64,000 nt of DNA from an uncultured Flavobacteriaceae bacterium (GCA_947486785.1 CANKUU010000008.1:62001-126000); one strand, 5' to 3'. Counted from the first letter of the stretch, positions 28,165-37,497 are shown. Made by a program: numbers and translations. Notes: generated by a model from the sequence alone, not told the origin.

Positions 28165-30351
28165 CTACTTTATAAACAAAAGTTCGCGATATTTTGTTAA
28201 TGGCCATATTTGATCAGCCACTAATCGTTCTAACTTATCAGAATGATAGCGAATTTCATCAAAATAAGGCTTAATATTTTTAGCATATGCTGTTGCTTTT
28301 TTATGACTATCTGTTAATTTATTTGCATTTTTTCTAGCATCAATCATAGTGTCTGTTTTCTGTTTCAATTGAGACATATGCTCGTTAATTTGCTCAATTA
28401 TTTGTAATTGGCATTCAGCAATATTTTTATGAGCTTCACCGTAAATATCTTTAAAGCCCATTACATTTTGTAGTACTATATTTTGATAATCTATAGCCGC
28501 TGGTATGACATGATTATACACAAGCTCATTTAACACCCTACCTTCTATTTGAACTTGAAGAATATAAGTCTCCATTTCAACTTCTTGTCTTGCTCTAAGC
28601 TCTACTTCGCTCATCACATTCATCGATTCAAAAAGTTCTAAGCTTGCAGCAGAAGTTTGCACTTTAAGTGCCTCTGGCGTAGTTTTATTATTACTTAATT
28701 TTCTTTTTTTAGCCTCTTTCTGCCAATCATTACTATAACCATCACCATCAAAACGTATTCTTTTTGAAGTCTTTATATACTCTCGCAACACATTAAAAAC
28801 TGCCTCATCTTTCTTTAAACCATTACCTTCAACCAATTGATCAACTTCCTTTTTAAATGCTATTAATTGTTTTGCTACAATGGTATTTAAAACGGTCATA
28901 GGTTTAGCACAATTTGCGGTTGAACCTACGCCACGCATTTCAAATTTATTCCCTGTAAACGCAAAAGGTGAGGTGCGATTACGATCGGTATTATCCATCA
29001 AAATTTCAGGAATTTTACCTACCACATTCAATTTAAGCTCTGTTTTTTCTTCTGGCGATAACTTTCCTTTCGAAACCCCCTCTAGCTCATCTAAAACACG
29101 ACTCAGCTGATCGCCAATAAAAATAGAAAGAATGGCTGGTGGTGCTTCATTTGCCCCCAAACGATGATCATTACCTGCCGAAGCTATAGACGAGCGCAGC
29201 AACTCTTCATACGTATCAACAGCCTTTATTGTATTTATAAAAAAGGTTAAAAATTGTAGATTTTTCATTGGTGTAGACCCCGGACTCAAAAGGTTTACAC
29301 CTGTATCTGTAGCAAGTGACCAATTGTTATGTTTACCAGAACCATTTATACCCTTAAAAGGTTTTTCATGAAAAAGCACCTTAAAGCTATGTTTGTCGGC
29401 AATTTTATCCATCACATCCATCAACAATAGGTTATGATCAACCGCCAAATTTGCTTCTTCAAAAACAGGTGCTAATTCAAATTGATTGGGCGCAACTTCA
29501 TTATGACGCGTTTTTACTGGAATACCTAATTTAATACACTCCTTTTCTAAATCACTCATAAAACTCAAAACCCTACCCGGAATAACACCAAAATAATGGT
29601 CGTCTAATTGCTGCCCTTTTGCCGCGGAGTGCCCCAACAAAGTTCTACCTGTTAAGCTAATATCTGGTCTTGAATTAGCAAGGGCTTTATCAATAAGAAA
29701 ATACTCTTGCTCCCAACCTAAAGTTGCATTTACTTTACTCACATTTTTATCAAAAAACTTAGCTACAGCGGTGGCAGCAGTGTCAACTGCACTTAAAGCA
29801 CGCAATAAAGGCGCTTTATTATCTAAGGCTTCACCGGTATACGACACAAAAATGGTAGGTATACATAAGGTAGTTTCATAAATAAAGGCGGGTGAGGTAG
29901 GATCCCAAGCCGTATAGCCTCGAGCCTCAAAGGTGTTTCTAATACCTCCGCTAGGAAAGCTAGAGGCATCTGGTTCTTGCTGTACCAACTGACTACCGTC
30001 AAATTTTTCTAAGGCTCGCCCATCGAGTAATAAATCAAAAAAAGCATCATGTTTCTCTGCGGTGGAACCTGTTAGTGGTTGAAACCAATGGGTGTAATGG
30101 GTTGCCCCCATAGTAATAGCCCAACCTTTCATTGACTCTGCAACTTGATCTGCAATTTTTCGATCTATTTTAGAGCCCGAAAAAATAGCGTTCTGCACGC
30201 TACTCAATGCATCTTTTGTTAAATATTGCAGCATGCGCTGCTCATTAAAAACGTTTTGCGCAAAAAGCTCTGAACGCCTTCCCTTCTCTTCTATCAATAT
30301 TCGGTTTCTACTGCTACTTTCTTTTAAGGCTTCAAATCTTAATTTTGACAT
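28165..30351 (-). CDS. glnN: Glutamine synthetase type III
   Basis: Hexamer-type GSIII that makes glutamine from glutamate, ammonia and ATP. I start at MSKLRFEAL (728 residues, the normal GSIII length) and not 24 codons upstream. Signatures include WFQPLTGSTAEKHDAF, GWEQEYFLID (metal-binding glutamates), HEKPFKGINGSGKHNNWS and NDHRLGANEAPPAI. Transcribed divergently from the GSII gene, sharing a 205-base intergenic region that carries a nested dyad. Confidence 0.95.
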   Translation of the reverse strand: MSKLRFEALKESSSRNRILIEEKGRRSELFAQNVFNEQRMLQYLTKDALSSVQNAIFSGSKIDRKIADQVAESMKGWAITMGATHYTHWFQPLTGSTAEKHDAFFDLLLDGRALEKFDGSQLVQQEPDASSFPSGGIRNTFEARGYTAWDPTSPAFIYETTLCIPTIFVSYTGEALDNKAPLLRALSAVDTAATAVAKFFDKNVSKVNATLGWEQEYFLIDKALANSRPDISLTGRTLLGHSAAKGQQLDDHYFGVIPGRVLSFMSDLEKECIKLGIPVKTRHNEVAPNQFELAPVFEEANLAVDHNLLLMDVMDKIADKHSFKVLFHEKPFKGINGSGKHNNWSLATDTGVNLLSPGSTPMKNLQFLTFFINTIKAVDTYEELLRSSIASAGNDHRLGANEAPPAILSIFIGDQLSRVLDELEGVSKGKLSPEEKTELKLNVVGKIPEILMDNTDRNRTSPFAFTGNKFEMRGVGSTANCAKPMTVLNTIVAKQLIAFKKEVDQLVEGNGLKKDEAVFNVLREYIKTSKRIRFDGDGYSNDWQKEAKKRKLSNNKTTPEALKVQTSAASLELFESMNVMSEVELRARQEVEMETYILQVQIEGRVLNELVYNHVIPAAIDYQNIVLQNVMGFKDIYGEAHKNIAECQLQIIEQINEHMSQLKQKTDTMIDARKNANKLTDSHKKATAYAKNIKPYFDEIRYHSDKLERLVADQIWPLTKYRELLFIK

Positions 30352-30420
30352 AATAATTAGTTCTAAGGGAAACAATAATTTTAAGAATTGTGTAAAATTA
30401 ACATCATTATTTAAACTATT

Positions 30421-30454
30421 CACAATTCACCCTATAAAAATTAGGGTCTTTGTG
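30421..30454. promoter_or_regulatory. Nested dyad between GSIII and GSII genes
   Basis: An inner perfect repeat, ACCCTA (30429-30434) and TAGGGT (30442-30447) with a 7-base A/T loop, is flanked by an outer pair CACAA (30421-30425) and TTGTG (30450-30454). The inner core resembles the dyad at 10567 before glnK. Its central place between two divergent nitrogen genes suggests an operator. Confidence 0.5.
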
Positions 30455-30516
30455 AAAAATAATAACTTTTTTAAAAAAATACCCCCATTAAAAATAAGAT
30501 ATTAAGTTAAAAAACA

Positions 30517-30524
30517 TATTTTTG
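30517..30524 (+). promoter_or_regulatory. Candidate -7 box of the GSII gene
   Basis: TATTTTTG matches TAnnTTTG about 33 bases before the chosen start. No clear -33 element. Confidence 0.4.
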
Positions 30525-30556
30525 CTTGTCTTTAAAAACAAAAAATGACTCCCATT

Positions 30557-31573
30557 ATGAGTAAATCAAAATTAGAATACATTTGGCTGGATGGTTATTA
30601 CCCCACTCAAAACATGCGTAGCAAAACAAAAGTAGAAGAAAATTTTAGTGGAAAACTAGAAGATTGTCCAATATGGTCTTTTGATGGTTCTTCTACACGA
30701 CAAGCTTCTGGAGGCTCTTCTGATTGTTTACTAAAACCAGTTGCAATCTACCCAGATCCTGCACGCAGAGATGGTTTCTTAGTAATGACCGAAGTTTTAA
30801 ATGCAGATGGTACGCCTCACGTATCAAACGCCCGATCTACCATTGAAGATGAAGATGATGATTTCTGGTTTGGCTTTGAGCAAGAGTACTTTATTATGGA
30901 TACCAAAACGCAGTTGCCTTTAGGTTTTCCTATTGGCGGATATCCTGCCCCACAAGGAATGTACTATTGCTCTGTTGGTGGCAAAAACACACACGGTAGA
31001 GATTTAGTAGAAGAACACGCCGATTTATGTATTGATGCTGGACTAAATTTTGAAGGTATTAACCAAGAAGTTGCCTCTGGACAGTGGGAATTTCAACTTT
31101 TTGCTAAAGGAGCTAAAAAAGCCGGTGATGAAATATGGGTTGCTCGATATTTATTAGATCGATTAACAGAAAAAAAAGGATATTATATTGAGTACCACCC
31201 GAAACCATTAGGTAAAGATATGGATTGGAACGGCTCTGGTATGCACGCCAACTTTTCTAACACCACACTAAGAACTTGTGGTTCGCAAGAGGTTTACGAG
31301 AAAATTTGTGAAGCGTTCAGACCTGTAGTTAAAGAACATATTGCGGTATACGGAGAATTTAACGATCAACGTTTAACAGGCGACCACGAAACAGCATCTA
31401 TCACTGATTTCTCCTATGGTATTTCAGATAGAGGTGCATCTATTCGCATACCAATTATTACCGTAGAAAAAGGCTGGAAAGGTTGGCTAGAAGATAGAAG
31501 ACCTGCATCAAACGGTGACCCGTATAAAATTGCAGCTAGAATTGTAAAAACAGTTAAAACGGCTGAACTTTAA
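30557..31573 (+). CDS. Glutamine synthetase type II (eukaryotic-like)
   Basis: GSII-type enzyme of 338 residues, start MSKSKLEYIWLDGY (an in-frame ATG lies four codons earlier). The beta-grasp part includes CPIWSFDGSSTRQA; catalytic segments are WFGFEQEYFIMD, GINQEVASGQWEFQ, DWNGSGMHANFS and RLTGDHETASI. GSII has no adenylylation site, so control is likely transcriptional. Having GSIII and GSII head to head is known in Flavobacteriia. Confidence 0.93.
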   Translation: MSKSKLEYIWLDGYYPTQNMRSKTKVEENFSGKLEDCPIWSFDGSSTRQASGGSSDCLLKPVAIYPDPARRDGFLVMTEVLNADGTPHVSNARSTIEDEDDDFWFGFEQEYFIMDTKTQLPLGFPIGGYPAPQGMYYCSVGGKNTHGRDLVEEHADLCIDAGLNFEGINQEVASGQWEFQLFAKGAKKAGDEIWVARYLLDRLTEKKGYYIEYHPKPLGKDMDWNGSGMHANFSNTTLRTCGSQEVYEKICEAFRPVVKEHIAVYGEFNDQRLTGDHETASITDFSYGISDRGASIRIPIITVEKGWKGWLEDRRPASNGDPYKIAARIVKTVKTAEL

Positions 31574-31594
31574 ACTAAAATTAATTGTTGTCTT

Positions 31595-31632
31595 AAAACC
31601 GCTTTCAAAATTATTTTGAAAGCGGTTTTTTG
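31595..31632 (+). terminator. Rho-independent terminator after GSII
   Basis: A 16-bp perfect stem (31595-31610 with 31614-31629; AAAACCGCTTTCAAAA and its complement) with a 3-base loop and T-run. With A- and T-runs on both sides it can serve the convergent antiporter gene too. Confidence 0.92.
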
Positions 31633-31643
31633 GTTTGTAACGC

Positions 31644-32582
31644 TTATGTGATCGTAAGATATACAAACACGATATAGAAACTAATTAGTACTAAGCCCTC
31701 TCGCCAGCCGAGCTTTAGTTTTTGTGGCAAAAAGACCAAAGGCAATACTAAAAATGAGATGCCCAACATCCACCAGATATCATTACTAAGTAAACCGGTA
31801 TCTACCACCTGTATCGGCGTAATGATAGAAGTGATACCCAAGACCGCTAAAAGATTAAAAATATTAGAGCCAATTAAATTACCTAAAGAAATTGCTTTTT
31901 CCTTCTTTACTATAGCAATTACCGATGCTGCTAACTCAGGTATGCTAGTACCCACCGACACCACGGTAATACCAATTACCCGTTCGCTAACCCCATATGA
32001 AGATGCCATACCTACCGCACCGTTAATTAGCAATTCAGAACCTCCCCAGAGTCCCAAACCCCCTACAGCTAAAAACAAAATAGTTTTATACAAGGGTAAA
32101 GGTGCAACATCTTCAGGCACAACATCAGCTACTGCAATTTTCTGAAATTTTAAAATATAAACTAAAAAACCAATAAGAAAGCTTACCATAAGAACGCCCT
32201 CATATTGCTGTAGCTCACCATCAAAATAAATGAACATAAAAAACATAAGAGAAGCCAATATCATTACGGGCCAATCGGTCTTGTAAAAACTCTTAGCTAC
32301 ATCGATACCACTTAGCAAAACAGTTACTGCTAAAACCAAACCCAAATTAGCAATATTAGAGCCTACTACATTACCCAAAGCCAAATCAGGAAAACCATCT
32401 AAAGCTGCCTTTATACTAACAATAAGCTCTGGTGCAGAAGTGGCAAAAGACACCACAGTCATACCTATCACTATTTTAGGGATATTTAATTTTAGTGATA
32501 AGGCCACCGCAGCTTTAAGCAACCAGCTACCTCCAAGAATTAGAAGCAGCAGACCTGCCAAAATATAGCATGTATTTTCCAT
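31644..32582 (-). CDS. Calcium/sodium antiporter (YrbG/CaCA family)
   Basis: Inner-membrane cation/Na+ exchanger with about ten helices in two inverted halves. Each half has the alpha repeat: VVSFATSAPELIVSI with GNVVGSNIANLG, and VVSVGTSIPELAASV with GNLIGSNIFNLL; the acidic and Asn residues of the ion site are intact. Start at MENTCYILA (32582) places the first helix near the N-terminus; twelve upstream codons are less likely. Confidence 0.9.
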   Translation of the reverse strand: MENTCYILAGLLLLILGGSWLLKAAVALSLKLNIPKIVIGMTVVSFATSAPELIVSIKAALDGFPDLALGNVVGSNIANLGLVLAVTVLLSGIDVAKSFYKTDWPVMILASLMFFMFIYFDGELQQYEGVLMVSFLIGFLVYILKFQKIAVADVVPEDVAPLPLYKTILFLAVGGLGLWGGSELLINGAVGMASSYGVSERVIGITVVSVGTSIPELAASVIAIVKKEKAISLGNLIGSNIFNLLAVLGITSIITPIQVVDTGLLSNDIWWMLGISFLVLPLVFLPQKLKLGWREGLVLISFYIVFVYLTIT

Positions 32583-32618
32583 AGGTAAATTTTGACAAAT
32601 ATACATTGAAGAATTCAA

Positions 32619-33742
32619 AACCGGCTCTTTTAAAACTCCTCAAAACTTAAAATGCACTCAAAAAAAATAGTTGTAAAACCATACTCAAAGAAGAAGAAAT
32701 AATGAACCCACTTTGGCGCCATAAATCAGTATTTTTTTAAGTAATTATAGCAGCAGTAGCCTGCAAAATAACCACTACAACTCTTTATCTACCCACGGGC
32801 ACCATTGATAAGAAAAGACAGATGTAGCCCATGCAACTTTTAAAAATACGCATAAATACCCTGCAATAATTTCTAAAGAAGTTTAGCACAAAAAATTGGT
32901 AAACCTAAGTAACATAGCTAAGTATGACACTTGTAAAAATTTGGTTTCTTGCTCTTCATAGGAAGATAAAATTTATGCTACCAAATTAAAAGACAATATT
33001 AATTGTATTACAAAAAACATTTAAATAAAAACTTTGTTACTGTAGCTCTTGTAAATTGTAGTTTTAGTTTCGCTTTTTTTATGCCTTTTAGGGTATCGCT
33101 TTAACCCAAGAAACTTTTTTAAAGTAAACCATCTTTTTTTACTGTGTTTTTTTTACCCCCCTAACAGCTCAATTTATTCTCTCTCTAAAGTTATTGGTAC
33201 TGCGTGATTATACTACCCCCGCGAACTATTAAAACTTAACCCTAGCACCTTAACCCGAAAAATATACAGAACATGAGCTATTTCTACTATTTTTAGGCTA
33301 TCTGCTGTGCGTATTACTATTTTATATTTCGCTCTGCCATTTAACTAAGGGCACTTCTAAAGCCTATTAAAAAATAGTACTCCCTTAAAACCCATTAACA
33401 AAACACCCCCTTAGTATAGGTCTATTTTTGTGAGCTTTTAAACGAAAAGGCGAAAAAAAGGTGTTTTTAAGACGAAAAACGCCTTACAATACTAAAAAAG
33501 ATAAAAAAAAGCGCTATAAACATTATATTTTAAAATAATAAGATAATTTTATGCTTACATTTTATAATTATAATGTAGCATTAACTATAAATATTATAAT
33601 TAATAGTCTTAATTTGATTTCATAAGTGTATTCAGTTATATCGATTTTATCAAAAACACTTGCAAATGATAAGTAATACTACATATCTTGTTTGAATAGT
33701 CGATTATAAACTTTTAATATTAACCCTAAAAACCCTCCAATT
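32619..33742. other. Long non-coding, decayed-looking gap
   Basis: About 1.1 kb of AT-rich sequence with frequent stops and homopolymer runs in all frames. No gene, RNA or repeat recognised. Confidence 0.4.
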
Positions 33743-33805
33743 ATGATTACACTTGCAAAAGTTTTATTGTTTATGCTAGTAACTTTAATTAGCATGATTG
33801 CTTAG
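33743..33805 (+). CDS. Possible 20-residue membrane peptide
   Basis: ATG at 33743 opens a 20-codon frame coding for a hydrophobic peptide (MITLAKVLLF then MLVTLISMIA). It follows the Pro-codon-like run AACCCTAAAAACCCTCC and lies 61 bases before a strong terminator, so a short transcript from here is plausible. It may instead be part of a small RNA. Confidence 0.35.
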   Translation: MITLAKVLLFMLVTLISMIA

Positions 33806-33865
33806 TTGAGACTCATATAGGCCTATATAATATTGAGTAAAACTAGTTTGCTCAAAAGCAGTTAA

Positions 33866-33895
33866 AATAATCCTGTCGTGATCGACAGGATTATT
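33866..33895 (+). terminator. Strong terminator of a short transcript
   Basis: A perfect 13-bp stem, AATAATCCTGTCG/CGACAGGATTATT with a TGAT loop, followed by TATTTT. There is no conventional gene upstream, so it probably ends a small RNA or peptide transcript. Confidence 0.8.
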
Positions 33896-33920
33896 TATTT
33901 TAAAAAATTAATTAAGACCT

Positions 33921-33928
33921 TATATTTG
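33921..33928 (+). promoter_or_regulatory. Candidate -7 box for the small gene at 33943
   Basis: TATATTTG (TAnnTTTG match) 14 bases before the ATG. Confidence 0.5.
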
Positions 33929-33942
33929 TTAAAACTAGTGTA

Positions 33943-34095
33943 ATGAAAAAAGCTTTCTTCAAAATATTGGCAAGTGCGAATAAGGTTTTATTACCTTCTT
34001 TTACTAAAAAAAGACTAGACCTTTCAAAAGCATCAAAATTACAATTAGCCATTATAGGTTGGCGTTATTTTGTTACCACCAACGCTATTGACTAA
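33943..34095 (+). CDS. Small basic protein (50 aa)
   Basis: ATG at 33943 opens a 50-codon frame, starting MKKAFFKILASANKVLLPSF and ending WRYFVTTNAID. Basic N-terminal half with a Lys/Leu helix, then an IIGWRYF patch. From memory, very similar short proteins with the pattern LLPSxTKKxLDLxKASKxQxAIIGWR occur throughout Flavobacteriaceae, often mislabelled; that is recall, not a search. A -7 box sits right upstream, and the stop codon overlaps the convergent apt stop (shared CTAA at 34092-34095). Confidence 0.65.
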   Translation: MKKAFFKILASANKVLLPSFTKKRLDLSKASKLQLAIIGWRYFVTTNAID

Positions 34096-34604
34096 AAATG
34101 CAATAGCGATTTTACAGGATATTTTTCTATTTTTTGTGCTCCGTTTAAAAAATCGAGCTCAATTAAAAAGTTGCATTGCACTACTACACCACCCATACGT
34201 TCAATAAGTCTACAAACGGCTGCTGCAGTACCTCCTGTTGCCAAAACATCATCATGAATTAAGATACGTTCGCCTTTTATTATACTATCTGCATGAATTT
34301 CTAAGACATCATTGCCGTACTCTAAACTATACGCTTCCTTTAAACTGGTACAGGGTAGCTTACCTGCTTTTCTAACGGGCACAAACCCAGCATTTAGCGC
34401 TAGCGCTAAGATCGGAGCAAAGAAAAAACCTCTACTCTCCATACCTACTACTTTATCTATCTTTTGGTTACCCACTAAATTAAGAAGTGCTTTTGTGCTT
34501 TCATTTAAAGCCTTTGCATCTTTAAGGAGCGGGGTGATATCTTTAAAAACAATGCCCTCTTTCGGAAAATCTTTGATGTCTCGTATATAGTCGCTAAAAT
34601 TCAT
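34092..34604 (-). CDS. apt: Adenine phosphoribosyltransferase
   Basis: Purine salvage: adenine + PRPP to AMP + PPi. The 170-residue type I PRTase has the N-terminal IRDIKDFPKEGIVFKDITPLL and the PRPP loop ERILIHDDVLATGGTAAA (about 112-129). Length is standard for Apt (about 170). Confidence 0.95.
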   Translation of the reverse strand: MNFSDYIRDIKDFPKEGIVFKDITPLLKDAKALNESTKALLNLVGNQKIDKVVGMESRGFFFAPILALALNAGFVPVRKAGKLPCTSLKEAYSLEYGNDVLEIHADSIIKGERILIHDDVLATGGTAAAVCRLIERMGGVVVQCNFLIELDFLNGAQKIEKYPVKSLLHF

Positions 34605-34623
34605 TTCTTTTGTTCTGAGTTAT

Positions 34624-34654
34624 TTTGTGTTAAAAGTAAAAAGAAATATATTTG
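34624..34654 (+). promoter_or_regulatory. Promoter of tRNA-Arg
   Basis: TTTG (34624-34627), exactly 19 bases, then TATATTTG (34647-34654): a textbook Bacteroidota vegetative promoter, with transcription start expected near 34660, about 18 bases before the tRNA. Confidence 0.85.
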
Positions 34655-34677
34655 CAGCCCTTATGAAAGGCCATTTT

Positions 34678-34751
34678 GGCCCTGTGGCGCAACTGGATAG
34701 CGCATCTGACTACGAATCAGAAGGTTACAAGTTCGAATCTTGTCAGGGTCA
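34678..34751 (+). tRNA. tRNA-Arg (ACG)
   Basis: Cloverleaf of 74 nt: acceptor GGCCCTG pairs with CAGGGTC (one G-U), D arm with GGCGCAACTGGATAGCGC, anticodon stem TCTGA/TCAGA around loop CTACGAA giving anticodon ACG, T arm with GTTCGAAT. Discriminator A; CCA is not encoded. It marks the left edge of the cassette-like region. Confidence 0.95.
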
Positions 34752-34761
34752 CATTATTTTT

Positions 34762-34790
34762 AAAAAAACCTCGTACATACGGGGTTTTTT
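34762..34790 (+). terminator. Terminator after tRNA-Arg
   Basis: AAAAACCTCGT and ACGGGGTTTTT pair around a short loop (one G-U), ending in six T. Confidence 0.8.
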
Positions 34791-35247
34791 AAGTTTAACT
34801 CCTCTTTTTCATCTAATATTCACCTTCAAACTATACCATTTAAGGCGGCTCATCGTTTCCTAGGGCAAATGTTTAAAACCATTTATTTAACCTACCACAA
34901 CTACATATTTTCTCAAGGGCTTTAGATGTGGGTATTACTTGTAGCGTATTACCTTGCAGCACTCGTGCAGTTTTTTGGCAACTGATTAACCATGAGCTTA
35001 CACTATTTCGTACCTTATATAATTTGAATCTAAATGTATTAACCCTTATTTAGGTAACCCAGTTGGTTATGTCTTATGGTATTTGCAAAAATCTAATACA
35101 AACTTACTGTTGGGTGATTTAGGTAGGTATATTTGTTTGTTGACAACAATTTGACAGCTCATCGTTTAAAAACAACAATTCAGAATTTAATTTTTCTAAC
35201 AATAGAATTTTAGATTCATTTTTAATAAAAAATAATTAACTCAACAA
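34791..35247. other. Leader region before the cassette-like array
   Basis: About 460 bases between the tRNA terminator and the first array gene. It lacks a full copy of the array repeats. TATATTTG at 35128-35135 is a possible -7 box that could drive the array; no -33 element at perfect spacing. No integrase fragment seen. Confidence 0.4.
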
Positions 35248-36231
35248 ATGCGACACAAAATTTTTAAACGAATTATTAAGACTCTTTTAATAGGTCTTTT
35301 TATTTATACACTAATATGTTTAACTCTCATTTACTGGCCGATTAAACTTGAAAAAAATGTAAAGAATTATGATTATAGTTCTGTTAAAGAACAAACAGAA
35401 ATAACTATAGGAACTGAACAATGGCTAAAAATGAGAGATGGCTATGAAATTTTTAGTAGCGTTTATAAAAGTCAGAGCAAAGATGTGATGATTCTTATTC
35501 ACGGCTCTGGATCTGAAAGTAGATATTTATCAGAAATTTCAAATGAAATCGCAAGTAAAAATATTGCTACTGTAATAACTCCCGATATAAGAGGACATGG
35601 GAGAAATAAAGGCAGGCGAGGTGATATTGATTTTATTGGACAACTTGAAAACGATATTGAAGATTTAATCCAATTTAGTAATAAAAAACTTTCTGCAAAT
35701 AAAATCATTTTAGCTGGGCATTCATCGGGTGGAGGATTTGTCTTGAGGTACATTGGAAATCCAAAAAACATTCAAGTGGATAAAGCCATTTTACTTGCAC
35801 CCTATTTAGGATATAAGGCGCCAACAGTAAAATCCAATAGTGGAGGATGGGTAAAAGTCGCTTTAAAAAGAATCATCGGACTTTCTATGCTTAATAATTT
35901 GCAGGTAAAAAGTTTAAATCACCTACCTGTATTGTTTTTTAATCGTCCTGAAAACATTAATGACAGCCTACAAGTCCCTTCCTATTCATACAACTTAACA
36001 ATGAATTTTGACACAAAAGACTATCAAAATGAAATAAAAAACATTGATATACCATGTTTGGTCTTGGTCGGTAATGAGGATGAAAGCTTTTACCCTGAAA
36101 AATTTCCAATTGTATTTGAGCCTGCTAAAAAATTTGCACATGTTAAAATAGTAGAAAATGTAAAACATTTAGATATTGTAAAGAACAGTAAAACGTTCAG
36201 GTTAATTGAAGAGTGGAACGAAAAGAATTAA
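35248..36231 (+). CDS. Alpha/beta hydrolase (S33-like), membrane-anchored
   Basis: First unit of the array. One N-terminal membrane helix (about 9-30) anchors an alpha/beta hydrolase resembling monoacylglycerol lipase/serine aminopeptidase S33 proteins. It has HGSGSE (85-90), DIRGHGRNKGRRGD, nucleophile elbow GHSSG (S159), acid residue in LVGNEDESFYPE and catalytic His in ENVKHLDI. Followed directly by palindromic repeat R1. Substrate unknown. Confidence 0.83.
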   Translation: MRHKIFKRIIKTLLIGLFIYTLICLTLIYWPIKLEKNVKNYDYSSVKEQTEITIGTEQWLKMRDGYEIFSSVYKSQSKDVMILIHGSGSESRYLSEISNEIASKNIATVITPDIRGHGRNKGRRGDIDFIGQLENDIEDLIQFSNKKLSANKIILAGHSSGGGFVLRYIGNPKNIQVDKAILLAPYLGYKAPTVKSNSGGWVKVALKRIIGLSMLNNLQVKSLNHLPVLFFNRPENINDSLQVPSYSYNLTMNFDTKDYQNEIKNIDIPCLVLVGNEDESFYPEKFPIVFEPAKKFAHVKIVENVKHLDIVKNSKTFRLIEEWNEKN

Positions 36232-36232
36232 A

Positions 36233-36375
36233 ACTGTTGCCAATACCGTATAAAATTTATGCTATATTTTAAGAAAAATTGTAAATTCCAAACAACCAAT
36301 AACCATTGGTACTAGGCTGGAAATCTGGAGGATTTTAAGCCGCACAAATCTTATACAACCACGTTGCCAAACACT
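36233..36375 (+). repeat. Array repeat R1
   Basis: Begins 1 base after the hydrolase stop. Left end TGTTGCCAATACCGTATAA mirrors the right end TTATACAACCACGTTGCC; centre AAATC-TGGAG-GATTTT is a hairpin. It also contains a perfect ACCAAT-AACC-ATTGGT repeat. Confidence 0.65.
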
Positions 36376-36390
36376 ACAAACGATTAATCA

Positions 36391-37296
36391 ATGAAATACT
36401 ACAAAGCGCTTCTTTTATTACTTGTATTAACACTATTTTTAAATGCCTGCAATACTAAAAACCAAAAATCAAACAATGCTGATTTTCCAGTAGTTAAAGA
36501 TCGTTATTTTGGACAAAAGCCACCAAGTTTAATTCCTGAGCTTTTTGCTCCTGATATTCTTTCTCCAGAAGGCAGTTTAGAACAAGTTACATTTTCGCAT
36601 GATATGAAATCGTGTTACTTTACAAGAACAAACGGTACCTATAATAAACGCACTTTTTTCGTTATCAATTACGAAAATAATCGTTGGGGTCAGGAGGCTG
36701 AGACGGATATAAAATGGCCACAATTTTCAGCTGATGGTAGCAAGATGTTCATGGGCAAACTTTATAGAGAACGAAAGGGTAATACGTGGACAGAACCTAA
36801 AAGTCCTGGAGCTTTTCTCAAGCATATGGCGCATGGGCTATCTGTTTCAGCTAAGGGTACTTACTATTTTACAGCATACCATGAGCCAGGTCCGATTGGT
36901 GCTATTTACTATACGCGACTTGTTAATGGTAACTATGAAGAGCCCATCAAATTAAATGATGATATTAATAGAGGAGCATATATTGCGGGATCTCTAATCT
37001 CCCCCGATGAGTCTTATTTAATCTGGAATGTGGAAAGAGAAGGTGGATATGGGCAATCTGATTTATATATTAGCTTTAAGAAAAATGATGGCACTTGGTC
37101 AAAAACGATGAATATGGGGCCAACCATAAACACTGATATGCAAGAGAGCTCTCCACAAATATCGCCTGATGGTAACTATTTCTTTTTCACACGAGGGGAA
37201 TGGAAGTTAAATAAAGACGGAAAGCGTACTTACATTGGAAAACAATATTGGGTTGATGTTAAGATTATACAGAATCTAAAATCAAAAGAGAACTAA
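36391..37296 (+). CDS. PD40-type beta-propeller lipoprotein
   Basis: Lipoprotein (LNAC, C20) whose mature part holds WD40-like/TolB-type PD40 repeats: [43 protein letters not shown] and [18 protein letters not shown]. Similar exported PD40 proteins occur in Bacteroidota as stand-alone proteins. Function unknown; probably ligand or partner binding. Second unit of the array, followed 45 bases on by repeat R2. Confidence 0.78.
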   Translation: MKYYKALLLLLVLTLFLNACNTKNQKSNNADFPVVKDRYFGQKPPSLIPELFAPDILSPEGSLEQVTFSHDMKSCYFTRTNGTYNKRTFFVINYENNRWGQEAETDIKWPQFSADGSKMFMGKLYRERKGNTWTEPKSPGAFLKHMAHGLSVSAKGTYYFTAYHEPGPIGAIYYTRLVNGNYEEPIKLNDDINRGAYIAGSLISPDESYLIWNVEREGGYGQSDLYISFKKNDGTWSKTMNMGPTINTDMQESSPQISPDGNYFFFTRGEWKLNKDGKRTYIGKQYWVDVKIIQNLKSKEN

Positions 37297-37341
37297 AATA
37301 AAGGAATATACCAGAATTGAAAAGAGAAATAATAAAGAAAC

Positions 37342-37478
37342 GTTTGCGAACAATGTAAAAAATAATAACGGTTTAATCGCTAAAACGAAAGTAAGCGAAT
37401 ATAAAAAAGGTCTGTGTTTTACCGCAAAATTTAGTGTGTAAAAATTCGCTACTATTCTAATACAAAACCGTTGCCATA
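37342..37478 (+). repeat. Array repeat R2
   Basis: Left part AAATAATAACGGTTTAATCG is shared with R13 (AAATAATAGCGGTTTACTC); right arm has GGTCTGTGTTTTACCGC and ends ACAAAACCGTTGCCATAC, matching the right end of R1. Confidence 0.6.
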
Positions 37479-37497
37479 CATAATAAATGAACTAAAA

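Noticed and set aside
37471-37497. Upstream TTG start for the barrel-like protein
   Set aside because: It lies inside repeat R2 and would spoil the signal peptide; ATG 37498 is followed by a clear signal sequence.
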